Positions 7,896-16,163 are shown, counted from the first letter of the stretch. The stretch is DNA of 26,819 nt from an uncultured Devosia sp. (GCF_946479885.1 NZ_CAMLHM010000050.1:1-26819), one strand, 5' to 3'. Numbers and translations: made by a program. The notes: generated by a model from the sequence alone, not told the origin.

Positions 7896-9065
7896 ATGAC
7901 CCATATCAATCTTCCAAACACCGATCGCAGCATCACCCCCTACACGCTGACCGGCGTCCCCATCCCCTTCGTCCGCCACAAGGCGACGGACTTTTCCCGC
8001 ATCGCCTATGCGGCGGCGCATGTGGTGGCCGATCCGCTAGCCAATAACGATCCCTGGCTCACGCCGGCCATCGATTGGGACACGACGCTCAAATTCCGCC
8101 ATCGCCTGTGGGATCTGGGGCTGGGCGTCGCCGAGGCGATGGACACCGCCCAGCGCGGCATGGGCCTGAGCTGGACGGACGCGCAGGAGCTGATCCGCCG
8201 CGCCCAGGCCGAAGCCCGGACGCGGGACGATGCGCTCATCGCCTACGGCGCGGGAACGGACCATCTGGCGCCGGGGCCGGATGTCACCATCGACCAGATC
8301 ATCGCTGCCTATGAGGAGCAGGTGGGATTCGTCGAAGGCCAGGGCGGCCGCGTCATCCTGATGGCCTCGCGCGCCCTCGCTGCCGCCGCCAAGTCCCCCG
8401 ACGACTATGCGCGGGTCTATGGCCGCATTCTCAGCCAGGTGAAGCAGCCGGTGATCATGCATTGGCTGGGCGAAATGTTTGACCCGGCCCTGCAGGGCTA
8501 TTGGGGCAATATCGACCACGACAAGGCGATGGATGTCTGTCTCGATGTCATCGCCGCCAATGCGGACAAGGTGGACGGCATCAAGATTTCGCTGCTGTCG
8601 GCCGAGAAAGAAATCGCCATGCGCCGGCGGCTGCCCGATCAGGTCAAGATGTATACCGGCGACGACTTCAACTATGCCGAACTGATCGCTGGCGATGACC
8701 AGGGTTATTCGCACGCGCTGCTCGGCATTTTCGACGCGATAGCCCCGGCCGCCTCGGCGGGCCTCGCCGCGCTCGGCAAGGGCAATAATAACGAATTCTT
8801 CGACCTGCTCGAGCCCACCGTGCCGCTCAGCCGGCATATCTTCGCGGCCCCGACGCGCTTCTACAAGACCGGCGTGGTGTTCCTCGCCTATCTCAATGGC
8901 CTCCAGGACCACTTCGCCATGATCGGCGGCCAGCAATCGACCCGTTCGGTGCAGCATTTGAGCGAACTCTTCCGTCTCGCCGACAAGGCACGGGTACTGG
9001 CCGATCCAGAGCTTGCCGTGAAGCGCATGCAGGCGGTGCTGGCTGTGAATGGGGTGGGAGCATGA
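7896..9065 (+). CDS. DUF993 protein, dihydrodipicolinate synthase/aldolase-like
   Basis: A 389-residue protein that I recognise as the DUF993 family, often annotated as dihydrodipicolinate synthase-like (TIM barrel, Schiff-base aldolase fold). Family stretches include RIAYAAAHVVADPLANNDPW, AMDTAQRGMGLSW, VIMHWLGEMFDPALQGYWG and MYTGDDFNYAELIAGDDQGY. The lysine in VDGIKISLL (Lys230) is a candidate Schiff-base residue by analogy with the fold (inference). The open frame extends upstream to 7623, but that part is a shadow and repeat DNA. The family start is the ATG at 7896, with GGGGGAG 6 bases before it, supplied by the intergenic repeat. It lies between a dehydrogenase and an isomerase, which suggests a carbon-carbon cleavage or lyase step in sugar breakdown. 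No reaction is established to my knowledge. Confidence 0.88.
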   Translation: MTHINLPNTDRSITPYTLTGVPIPFVRHKATDFSRIAYAAAHVVADPLANNDPWLTPAIDWDTTLKFRHRLWDLGLGVAEAMDTAQRGMGLSWTDAQELIRRAQAEARTRDDALIAYGAGTDHLAPGPDVTIDQIIAAYEEQVGFVEGQGGRVILMASRALAAAAKSPDDYARVYGRILSQVKQPVIMHWLGEMFDPALQGYWGNIDHDKAMDVCLDVIAANADKVDGIKISLLSAEKEIAMRRRLPDQVKMYTGDDFNYAELIAGDDQGYSHALLGIFDAIAPAASAGLAALGKGNNNEFFDLLEPTVPLSRHIFAAPTRFYKTGVVFLAYLNGLQDHFAMIGGQQSTRSVQHLSELFRLADKARVLADPELAVKRMQAVLAVNGVGA

Positions 9066-9085
9066 CCCGGGAGCTTGTCGCCTGC

Positions 9086-9184
9086 GCCTCCCTCCCCCTT
9101 GAGGGGAGGGATCGAGGGAGGGGGTCGATTGGTGGATCACTGAGGGACCCCCACCCCCAACCCCTCCCCTCAAGGGGGAGGGGA
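9086..9184. repeat. Paired inverted intergenic repeat (copy C)
   Basis: The left arm (9086-9126) contains CCTCCCCCTTGAGGGGAGGG and ends GGGGGTC. The right arm (9146-9184) begins GACCCCCACCCCC and ends CCCCTCAAGGGGGAGGGG. It separates the DUF993 gene from the isomerase gene inside one operon. Confidence 0.75.
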
Positions 9185-9206
9185 GCCCAACATCGAGGCC
9201 ATGCTC

Positions 9207-10025
9207 ATGACTGAAATCTCCCTCAACCTCGCCACGACGCGGCAGGTCTGGGGCTTTGCCGAAGCCGTCGATGGATGCCTGCGGGCCGGCATCACGGCCA
9301 TATCCCCCTGGCGCGACCAGATCGCGGCCGTCGGCCTCGCCGAAGCGGCCAATATCGTAAAAACAAACAAGCTGCAGGTTACCGGCGTTTGCCGCGGCGG
9401 CATGTTCCCCGCCGAAACGGCGGCTGGGCGACAGGCCAATATCGACGACAATCTGCGGGCGATCGATGAAGCGGCCGCGCTCAATGCCGATTGCCTAGTG
9501 CTTGTTGTCGGCGGCCTGCCCGGCTCAAGCAAGGACATTGTCGGCGCGCGCCAGATGGTGACCGACGGCATTGCCGCCATGCTGCCCCATGCCAGGGCGA
9601 GCGGCGTCAAGATCGCCATCGAGCCGCTGCATCCGATGTATGCCGCCGACCGCGCCTGCGTGAACACGATCGATCAGGCGCTCGATATCTGCGAGACGCT
9701 GGGCGAGACGGTCGGCGTCGCCATCGACGTCTATCACGTCTGGTGGGATCCCTACCTTGCCCGCGCCATTGCCCGGGCCGGCCGCATGAAGCGGATTTTC
9801 GCGCATCACATCTGCGACTGGCTGGTGCCGACCAAGGACATGCTGCTCGATCGCGGCATGATGGGCGACGGCGTCATCGACCTGCCCGGCATCCGCAAGA
9901 TGATCGAGGATGCCGGCTTCCACGGTCCGCAGGAGGTGGAAATCTTCAGCCAGGACAATTGGTGGAAGCGCCCCGGCGACGACGTGCTCGCTGTCATCAA
10001 GGAGCGGGTCGCCACGGTCTGCTGA
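9207..10025 (+). CDS. Sugar phosphate isomerase/epimerase (AP endonuclease 2-like TIM barrel)
   Basis: TIM-barrel protein of 272 residues, of the xylose isomerase-like / AP endonuclease family 2 group, which includes keto-sugar isomerases and epimerases. Typical metal-site stretches are present: GVKIAIEPLHPMY (Glu ligand), VGVAIDVYHVWWDP (Asp and His), IFAHHICDW (His) and VEIFSQDNWW (final Glu). These match the usual E-D-H-E divalent metal arrangement. I chose the ATG at 9207 because GAGG lies 8 bases before it; an in-frame ATG at 9201 is the alternative. Last gene of the 6599 operon, followed by a strong terminator. It likely interconverts an intermediate made by the dehydrogenase; the substrate is unknown. 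Confidence 0.88.
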   Translation: MTEISLNLATTRQVWGFAEAVDGCLRAGITAISPWRDQIAAVGLAEAANIVKTNKLQVTGVCRGGMFPAETAAGRQANIDDNLRAIDEAAALNADCLVLVVGGLPGSSKDIVGARQMVTDGIAAMLPHARASGVKIAIEPLHPMYAADRACVNTIDQALDICETLGETVGVAIDVYHVWWDPYLARAIARAGRMKRIFAHHICDWLVPTKDMLLDRGMMGDGVIDLPGIRKMIEDAGFHGPQEVEIFSQDNWWKRPGDDVLAVIKERVATVC

Positions 10026-10052
10026 GCCTCTTGCTCACGCCAAAACAAACAG

Positions 10053-10082
10053 AAACCCCCGGAGCTGGGCCCCGGGGGTTTT
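10053..10082. terminator. Strong bidirectional intrinsic terminator
   Basis: AAACCCCCGG (10053-10062) pairs with CCGGGGGTTT (10072-10081) around a 9-base loop. A T-run follows on the plus strand and a T-rich stretch on the minus strand. It ends the isomerase operon and can serve the convergent gene at 10099. Confidence 0.85.
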
Positions 10083-10098
10083 CATTCAGTCGTTAGGA

Positions 10099-10491
10099 TC
10101 AGGCGCGGCTATAGGCCAGCGTCTGGCAGAGGATGCCGCCGCGGCAGCCCTGGATCTCGATGGTGTCGGCGCTCACCTGGGTCACGGTGGCTTCGGCACT
10201 CATGCCGCCAGCCGAGAGCGAACCCTTCCACTCATTGGGCGCAACCTGCTCGGCCCGCATCACCTGCTTGCCGACAAAGGCCAGGTTTTCCGGAGTGGCC
10301 GACTGGCCCTCGAGGTTGGTCAGCACGCCGCAAAGATCAGTATTGTCCTCGCCGCACAGCGAGAATTCGAACGAAGTGCCATACTGGTCGACAAAGGTGC
10401 CGTTAGGCTTTGCCGCATCCTGAGCCAGGGTCGGCATGGCCGCTGCAGCACAAAGGGCACCGATAGCAAAAATGGTCTGTGTAATACGCAT
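10099..10491 (-). CDS. Small secreted protein, DUF2147-like
   Basis: Predicted periplasmic protein of about 130 residues. It begins MRITQTIFAIGALCAAAAMP with a Sec signal peptide and a likely cleavage after TLAQ-D or LAQ. The mature part has four cysteines in two pairs (SLCGEDNTDLCGVL and GCRGGILCQTL), which would suit disulfides. The pattern of Gly-x-Trp/Phe and CG..LCG resembles DUF2147 proteins, but the match is partial. The start may be the ATG at 10491 or at 10497; GGAG lies 9 or 3 bases upstream. The longer frame to 10599 adds a non-signal extension that I reject. Function unknown; convergent with the isomerase gene. Confidence 0.72.
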   Translation of the reverse strand: MRITQTIFAIGALCAAAAMPTLAQDAAKPNGTFVDQYGTSFEFSLCGEDNTDLCGVLTNLEGQSATPENLAFVGKQVMRAEQVAPNEWKGSLSAGGMSAEATVTQVSADTIEIQGCRGGILCQTLAYSRA

Positions 10492-10602
10492 GGTCATTGT
10501 CTCCATGCGACAACGCCGCCCCACGCAGTCGCCGTCAAAGTTAGGTTGATGGATTTCTAACGCGGCTCCGGCAATCCGGTTGCGCGCTGTTACGATCACT
10601 CT

Positions 10603-11796
10603 TTAACGGCGAAATGTGGCAGCAATTTCGACATGGGCCGATTGCGTGAACTGATCGACTGCGACAATTTCGCCCACCTGGTAGCCGCCTGCCACTAAAA
10701 TAGCCGCGTCGCGGGCAAAAGTGCCCGCATCACAGGCCACCATAACCACCGTCTTGACCTTGGACTTGGCCAGCTCCCGCACCTGGGCTTCGGCCCCGGC
10801 GCGTGGTGGATCGAGCACGACGGCCTCGTAGTTCAGCTCGAACTGGGTGAGGGGATCGCGGAACAGGTCACGCGCCTTGGCGGTGACTTCCCGAATACCC
10901 TTGGTAAAGCGGCGCGCCTTGTCGAGCGCCGATATGCCGGGTTTGTCGTTGTCGAAGGCGGCGACCGGACGCTGCTCGGCCAGCCGCAGCGCAAAGGGGC
11001 CAATGCCGCAAAAGAGGTCGGCCACGCTTTTGGCCTTGCCCACGGCGTCGACCACATAATCGGCCAGCGCCGCTTCGGCAGCCTGGGTGGCCTGGAGGAA
11101 GCTGCCGATGGGCAATTCCACCCGGGCCCGGCCCATTTCGATGATGGGCGCCTGCACCTGCAGCACCATTTCGCCGTTGAGCGCCAGCCGAGCCAGCTTG
11201 AAGCGCGCTACCAGCGGGGCCAGCCGGTCGGCACGCGCCTGCTTCTTTTCGGTGCGCACGGCGACGTCGAGCCCGGTCAGGGTGGCGGTGAAGCTCACAT
11301 CGGCTTCGCCGACCGACTGCATCACCGCCCGGGCGATATCGGGGGCACGGGCCAGCCCGGGCACGAGGATGGGGCAGGCCTCGATATCGTGAACCTGGTG
11401 GCTGCGCAGCCGCATATAGCCGGCGCCTTCGCGGCGCGCATGCAGGGTCGCGCGCCGGCGACCATCGCCCCCGGCGTCGATAAAACGGGTGACCTTCTGC
11501 TCGATGCCGGCAAAGCGCAGCGGCGTTTCGACGAGGCCGATCTTGAACGCCTCGTAGCTGGGCCGATCCATATGCTGCAGCTGGCAACCGCCGCAGGCGC
11601 CGAAATGTGGACAGAACGGCTCGATGCGATCGGGCGCGGGGGTAATGACCCCCAGCAACGTGCCGCGCTCGCCCTCGGCCTCGATCTCGACGGTTTCGCC
11701 CGGCAGCGCCAGGGGCACGAAGACCTTGCGGCCATCGATCTCGGCGACACCCTCGCCCTTATGGCCAAGGCTGGTGATTGACGTGGTGATTGGCAT
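10603..11796 (-). CDS. 23S rRNA (uracil-5-)-methyltransferase, RlmD/RumA type
   Basis: SAM-dependent RNA methyltransferase of 397 residues. A TRAM domain (SLGHKGEGVAEIDGRKVFVP) at residues 1-55 binds RNA. An Fe-S site follows with Cys62, Cys68, Cys71 (CPHFGACGGC) and Cys141 (EACPIL). The methylase core has VADLFCGIGPFALRLA for SAM binding and VVLDPPRAGAE. The catalytic cysteine lies in VACDAGTFARD (Cys355), where the family more often has SCNPATLARD. The ATG at 11796 fits the TRAM start; the frame upstream to 11937 runs into repeat DNA. The target base (U1939-equivalent or another) cannot be fixed from sequence. Alternative: one of the other RumA paralogues. Confidence 0.88.
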   Translation of the reverse strand: MPITTSITSLGHKGEGVAEIDGRKVFVPLALPGETVEIEAEGERGTLLGVITPAPDRIEPFCPHFGACGGCQLQHMDRPSYEAFKIGLVETPLRFAGIEQKVTRFIDAGGDGRRRATLHARREGAGYMRLRSHQVHDIEACPILVPGLARAPDIARAVMQSVGEADVSFTATLTGLDVAVRTEKKQARADRLAPLVARFKLARLALNGEMVLQVQAPIIEMGRARVELPIGSFLQATQAAEAALADYVVDAVGKAKSVADLFCGIGPFALRLAEQRPVAAFDNDKPGISALDKARRFTKGIREVTAKARDLFRDPLTQFELNYEAVVLDPPRAGAEAQVRELAKSKVKTVVMVACDAGTFARDAAILVAGGYQVGEIVAVDQFTQSAHVEIAATFRR

Positions 11797-11855
11797 TGAT
11801 GTCCGGAGCTTGCTGAGGGCGTTCAGTAGCCTGTCCCTGCCCCGATGCCAACATT

Positions 11856-11992
11856 CCTCTCCCCATCGGGAGAGGTGGCCCGGCGCAGCCGGGTCGGTGA
11901 GGGGGAATCCGTGGCCAGCTACAGCGCTCTGAGCCAAGCCCGCAGCACCCCCTCACCCGGCCTGCGGCCGACCTCTCCCCGATGGGGAGAGG
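11856..11992. repeat. Paired inverted intergenic repeat (copy D)
   Basis: The left arm (11856-11905) begins CCTCTCCCCATCGGGAGAGG and continues through CCGGGTCGGTGAGGGGG. The right arm (11948-11992) is its inverse, starting CCCCCTCACCCGGCCTGCGG. It fills the gap between two leftward genes and could fold into a long stem. Confidence 0.8.
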
Positions 11993-11999
11993 AAAGGGG

Positions 12000-14885
12000 T
12001 CATTGCACGGGCCGTGTTGCCCATTCCAGGAGGCTCGCCAGGCCGACGAAGGGGATGCCGGCATGTTCGCTGAGGCCCGAGGCGCAGGTCGAGACGGTGG
12101 AAACGCCCAACGTACAGTCTGCCGGTATGTCGCCCTTGGCAAACCGCGTCGCATGGGCGTTGAGTTCGGGGAAGAACAGGCCCTTGTCGCCGGCATAGCC
12201 GCAGCAGGTGACCGAGCTCAGCACCGCGACAGTCTTGGCGCAGGCGCGGGCGATCGCCTCTGTCATCGGTTGTTCGGCGAGGCGCTGCGCCGAGCAGTTG
12301 TGATGCACCGCCACCACGTCGAGCTGGCGCGTGATGGTCAGGCGCGGCAGCAGCTGACCGAGCAGGAACTGGCTGGAATCGAGCACCGGGGCATCGCCGG
12401 GAAATTCGCGCAGGTGCTTGGCGCAGGTGGACGCGTCGGTGACGACGCTCAGGCGCCCGGCATTGGACAGCGCCGACAGCTCGCGCTTGAGCTCGCCGCC
12501 CACGGCGGCCGCCTGCTCGGGGAAGCCCTTGGACTGAAACGGCTGGCCGCAGCACTGCCCATTGAGATGGGCGGGCATCACCACATCGAAGCCGGCACGC
12601 TCGAGCAAAGCCAGCATGGCATCGGGCACCGCGAGCAGGTCATGTTCCGTCTTGGGGGCCCCAAACAAACGGGTGGCGCAGCTGGGGAAGTAGACAATGG
12701 ATGGACGCGCATCGTGCCCATGAGGCGCCGGCCGGGGTGATCCGGGCCCGTGATGCAGGGCGCGCGATACGCGCGGCAGGCGCTCGCCGGTCAGCCGGCG
12801 GGCAGTATCGGTGATGGCCTCCACGGCAGGCGCAGGGATCACCTTGCGCGCCATGTCAGCCAAGCCAACGCCGCCGCGCATCATGGTTTCCACGGCGCCG
12901 CGGTGATCGGCCGCGAAGCCGGCCACGCTCCGGGCCGTGCCGCCGCGCCTCTGCCCGCGCTGGCCGATGATCATCGTGCCGGTTTCGATGCCGACCGGGC
13001 AGCGCAGCGAGCAGAGATTGCAGGCCGCGCAGGTGTCGAGGCCGGCATATTGGAAATCGTCATCCAGCTGTTTGAGCCGGGCCGGGTCCTCGCCGCTGCG
13101 TCGCAACCGTTCGCGCTCGCGGGTGACCGCGATGCGCTGACGCGGCGACAGGGTCATCTGGTGGCTCGGGCATGCCGGCTCGCAGAAGCCGCATTCGATG
13201 CAGAGATCGACCAGCTCGTCGGCCAGCGGCATGACCTTGAGATGTTTGATGTGGATCTTGTCGTCGGCGTTGAGCAACACGCCCGGATTGAGCAGCCCCT
13301 CGGGGTCGAACAGCGCCTTAATCCGGTGCATCAGCCCATAGGCCTTGGCGCCCCATTCGGCTTCGACGAAGGGGGCGATGGCGCGGCCGGTGCCATGCTC
13401 GGCCTTGAGCGAGCCGCCATATTGCACGGAAACCAGCTGGCTGAGATCGTGCGAGAAGCGATCGAACTTTTCCGCCGAGCCGGGCTGGGCAAAGTCGTCG
13501 CTCATCTGGAAATGCAGGTTTCCCGCCAGTGCGTGGCCGAAAATGATGGCGTCTTCGTAGCCATGCGCATCGAGCAACTGGCGCATATCGATGACGAATT
13601 CGGCGAGGCGCTCAATGGGCGCCGCCACGTCCTCGGTCAGCATGGACGTGCCCTTGGGTCGGGCCGCGCCGCCCGAAGCGAAGAAGCCCTTGCGGATATC
13701 CCACAGCGCATGGCTGCGCGCTTCGTCGGTGGAAAAATCGATGTGAGTGGCGCCATGGCGGGCCAGCAAGTCCACCGTCTTGGCAGTTTCGCTCGCCAGG
13801 GTCGCGGCGTCGGGGGCCGTCACGTCGATCAGCACGGCCGGGGAATTGCCCAATAGCCAGGGCAGTAGCGGCGCCATGGGCGCCAGATGCTCGACCGTGG
13901 CCAGCGCCCGGCGCTCGATATATTCGGCTGCGGTGACGCCCGTGGTGACCTGCACGCCGCCATTGGCCATTTCGATGATGGCCCGCCCCGCCGATTGCGG
14001 ATCGGGGAACGGCACCAGGGCCGTGGCCTTGAACGGGTGTTCGGGCACGGTGTTGTAGGTGACCTCGGAAACAAAGCCGAGCGTGCCTTCCGAACCCACC
14101 ATGAGGTGGATGAGAATATCGAGCGGGTCGTGGTAATCGACCAGCGCGTTGAGTGAATAACCCACCGTGTTCTTGATGCGGTACTTTTTCCGGATCAGCG
14201 CCACGAGGTCGGCATCGTCCATCACTTCGTGATGCAGCTGGTGCAGGCCTTCGAGCATGGTGCCGTGGCTCGCCCGGAAGGCGTCGCGACTGGCGGGATC
14301 GCCGCTATCGAGCATGGTGCCGTCGGTCAGCACGATGCGCAGCCGCGCCATGGTGTGATAGGTGTTCTGGGCGACGCCGCAGCACATGCCGGACGAGTTG
14401 TTGTTGACCACGCCCCCGATCTTGCAGGTGGCCTGGCTGGCCGGATCGGGGCCGATCTTCTTGTTGAAGGGCTTGAGCGCCTTGTTGGCATTGGCGACGA
14501 TAATGGCCGGGCCCAGCGTAATCTGGTCGGCGCCCGGATGGATGTCGAGCTTGCGCCAGCCGTCACCCAAAACGGCCAGCACGCCATTGGTCACCGCCTG
14601 TCCCGACAGGGACGTGCCCGCCGCCCGAAAGGTGATCGGCAAACCCTCGGCGCGGGCCGCGGCCATCACCGCGCGCACCTCGTCCTCGGAATTGATGAAC
14701 ACCACCACCGCCGGGATCAGCCGGTAGGAGCTGGCATCGCCGCTCCAGGCATAGGTCATCAGCGGATCGGTGTGAATCCGTCCGCGCACCTTGCCCTTGA
14801 GCCTCTTGGCGACGCGTTCGCCGGCCGCTTTCCGGTCGGGCGCTGGCTGCTGGGTGGACTTCGGATCAATCGTGGCTTGCTGCAT
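12000..14885 (-). CDS. Fused FAD-linked 2-hydroxyacid dehydrogenase with Fe-S domain (YdiJ/D-2-hydroxyglutarate or D-lactate dehydrogenase type)
   Basis: Large flavoprotein of 961 residues, similar in layout to YdiJ. The N-terminal FAD (PCMH-type) domain spans roughly residues 50-270 (FRAAGTSLSGQAVTNGVLAV and NNNSSGMCCG). The FAD-oxidase C-terminal domain spans roughly 270-530 (FGHALAGNLHFQ, KAEHGTGRAIAPF). Then come two 4Fe-4S motifs: CIECGFCEPACP from Cys562, and CAACNLCSLRCPVG near 618-630. Two cysteine-rich CCG domains follow (CCGQPF near 776, CCGYAGDKG near 892). Together these are the GlcD and GlcF-like modules in one chain, passing electrons to the quinone pool. I chose the ATG at 14885; a TTG lies two codons upstream. 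The natural substrate is uncertain. Confidence 0.88.
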   Translation of the reverse strand: MQQATIDPKSTQQPAPDRKAAGERVAKRLKGKVRGRIHTDPLMTYAWSGDASSYRLIPAVVVFINSEDEVRAVMAAARAEGLPITFRAAGTSLSGQAVTNGVLAVLGDGWRKLDIHPGADQITLGPAIIVANANKALKPFNKKIGPDPASQATCKIGGVVNNNSSGMCCGVAQNTYHTMARLRIVLTDGTMLDSGDPASRDAFRASHGTMLEGLHQLHHEVMDDADLVALIRKKYRIKNTVGYSLNALVDYHDPLDILIHLMVGSEGTLGFVSEVTYNTVPEHPFKATALVPFPDPQSAGRAIIEMANGGVQVTTGVTAAEYIERRALATVEHLAPMAPLLPWLLGNSPAVLIDVTAPDAATLASETAKTVDLLARHGATHIDFSTDEARSHALWDIRKGFFASGGAARPKGTSMLTEDVAAPIERLAEFVIDMRQLLDAHGYEDAIIFGHALAGNLHFQMSDDFAQPGSAEKFDRFSHDLSQLVSVQYGGSLKAEHGTGRAIAPFVEAEWGAKAYGLMHRIKALFDPEGLLNPGVLLNADDKIHIKHLKVMPLADELVDLCIECGFCEPACPSHQMTLSPRQRIAVTRERERLRRSGEDPARLKQLDDDFQYAGLDTCAACNLCSLRCPVGIETGTMIIGQRGQRRGGTARSVAGFAADHRGAVETMMRGGVGLADMARKVIPAPAVEAITDTARRLTGERLPRVSRALHHGPGSPRPAPHGHDARPSIVYFPSCATRLFGAPKTEHDLLAVPDAMLALLERAGFDVVMPAHLNGQCCGQPFQSKGFPEQAAAVGGELKRELSALSNAGRLSVVTDASTCAKHLREFPGDAPVLDSSQFLLGQLLPRLTITRQLDVVAVHHNCSAQRLAEQPMTEAIARACAKTVAVLSSVTCCGYAGDKGLFFPELNAHATRFAKGDIPADCTLGVSTVSTCASGLSEHAGIPFVGLASLLEWATRPVQ

Positions 14886-14981
14886 GGCCAAGAGCTAACA
14901 TGTCAGTCCCCACCTGCGAAGGCCCTTGTCAGCCGGTTGCATCAGGCGTTTGCTGAAGCCGGGCAATGGGAGGGGCAAGCA

Positions 14982-15384
14982 ATGCCTGATATCAACTGGC
15001 TGGCGGTCATCGCCGCGGCCATATCGATGTTCGTGATCGGCGGGATCTGGTACTCGCCCGTTCTGTTTGACAAGGCCTGGCGGCGCGCCGGCAATATCAG
15101 CGATGCCGATATGGCGCGCGGCAATCCGGCGCTGATTTTTGGCCCTGGCCTTCGTGCTGTGCCTGCTCATGGCCGCCAATCTCGCCTTTTTCATCTCCGG
15201 GCCGGAGGTGACACTCGGCTTTGCCGTCGGCGCCGCGGTGGCGGCTGGATTGGGCTGGGCGGCCCTGAGCCTAGGCGTCATCGCGCTCTTCGAGCGCCGG
15301 CCGCTGAGCTATGCACTGATCAATGGCGGCTATCTCACCATTGGCTTTGCGGTGATGGGGCTGATCCTGGGGCTCTGGCGCTAA
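14982..15384 (+). pseudogene. DUF1761 membrane protein gene, frameshifted by one extra T
   Basis: The ATG at 14982 follows a strong GGAGGGG site and encodes MPDINWLAVIAAAISMFVIG, then GIWYSPVLFDKAW, the DUF1761 signature. The frame becomes non-hydrophobic after NPALIF. From there the next frame continues sensibly (ALAFVLCLLMAANLAFFISG to MGLILGLWR, stop at 15384). Removing one T from the T5 run at 15136-15140 joins them into 133 residues, the family size, with about four membrane segments. It is either a sequencing error in a homopolymer, a true mutation, or phase variation. Function of the family is unknown. Divergent from the large dehydrogenase and convergent with the PadR gene. Confidence 0.8.
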
Positions 15385-15389
15385 GATAA

Positions 15390-15409
15390 GGCGGCGGTTT
15401 CCCGCCGCC
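15390..15409. terminator. Hairpin between convergent genes
   Basis: GGCGGCGG-TTTC-CCGCCGCC is a perfect 8-bp stem just after the DUF1761 stop and before the PadR stop. There is no T-run, so termination is plausible but not certain. Confidence 0.5.
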
Positions 15410-15416
15410 CCATTGA

Positions 15417-16163
15417 TCAGATATCGACATCGTCCTCGCCCAGCGCCTCGATCTCGGCGGCGGCGCGCTTGAGGATTTCGGCGGTGTGGCGCTGCTGCTC
15501 CTCGGTGCCGCGACGCGCCTTCTTGATGGCAGCCTTGAGGTCGCGGCGGGCGTCGTTGAGCTCGGGCACGACGTCCTTGAGGTCGCGATCGGTATCGGCG
15601 TCGGGGCGCGGACCCCAGCCGGGACCGTGGCCGCGATGCGGGGGGCGATTGCCGAAATCGGGGCCAGGACCTTCTTCGCCACGGCCAAACGGCCAGTCGG
15701 CCTTGGCGAATTCGCGGAAGCGGTTCATCTGCTCGCCGGCTTTGGCGAGGAAGGACAAGGTGGATTCGATGGCTTCCCGGTTATCGCTCAGATGCGCCCT
15801 GCCCTCGTCGGTGATGGTATAGAGCTTCTTGTTGCCATCGGCCTGCGAGGTGACATAGCCGGCCTCCTCGAGGAAGGTCAGCGCCGGATAGACGATGCCG
15901 GGGCTCGGCGTGTAAAAGCCGGCCGATTTTTCCTCGATGGCCTTGATCAGGTCATAGCCATGCCGGGGCTGCTGCTCGATCAGGTAGAGCGCCACAAGGC
16001 GCAGGTCGCCCGAGGCGAGCATGCGGCCGATGCGGAAATTGCCGCCCATATTGCCCCAGCCCTCGCCGCTCTCGATGCCGGACGCAAAGCGTCCCCAGCC
16101 GCGGCGCGCCATGGCTTCCATGCGGCGCCAGTTGGGTTCACCGTTTCTCCAATAACCACTCAT
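15417..16163 (-). CDS. PadR family transcriptional regulator
   Basis: Regulator of 248 residues. After a Trp/Arg/Gly-rich N-terminal tail (about 45 residues), the PadR winged helix is clear: ALYLIEQQPRHGYDLIKAIE, then YTPSPGIVYPALTFLEEAGY and KKLYTITDEGRAHL, roughly residues 50-130. The C-terminal part is Pro/Gly-rich, then highly charged and probably helical (DARRDLKAAIKKARRGTEEQ), suiting dimerisation. I chose the ATG at 16163 because GGAGACC lies just upstream; the frame continues to 16202 without support. Two GATATATCTT sites lie in its own upstream region, so autorepression is likely. No target or ligand can be named. Confidence 0.9.
   Translation of the reverse strand: MSGYWRNGEPNWRRMEAMARRGWGRFASGIESGEGWGNMGGNFRIGRMLASGDLRLVALYLIEQQPRHGYDLIKAIEEKSAGFYTPSPGIVYPALTFLEEAGYVTSQADGNKKLYTITDEGRAHLSDNREAIESTLSFLAKAGEQMNRFREFAKADWPFGRGEEGPGPDFGNRPPHRGHGPGWGPRPDADTDRDLKDVVPELNDARRDLKAAIKKARRGTEEQQRHTAEILKRAAAEIEALGEDDVDI

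Noticed and set aside
5506..11992. CRISPR-like array from repeated gap sequences
   Set aside because: The repeats are paired inverted elements in separate gaps, with no regular spacers.
14229..14981. Plus-strand extension upstream of the DUF1761 gene
   Set aside because: Antisense to the large dehydrogenase; the DUF1761 start at 14982 has its own ribosome binding site.
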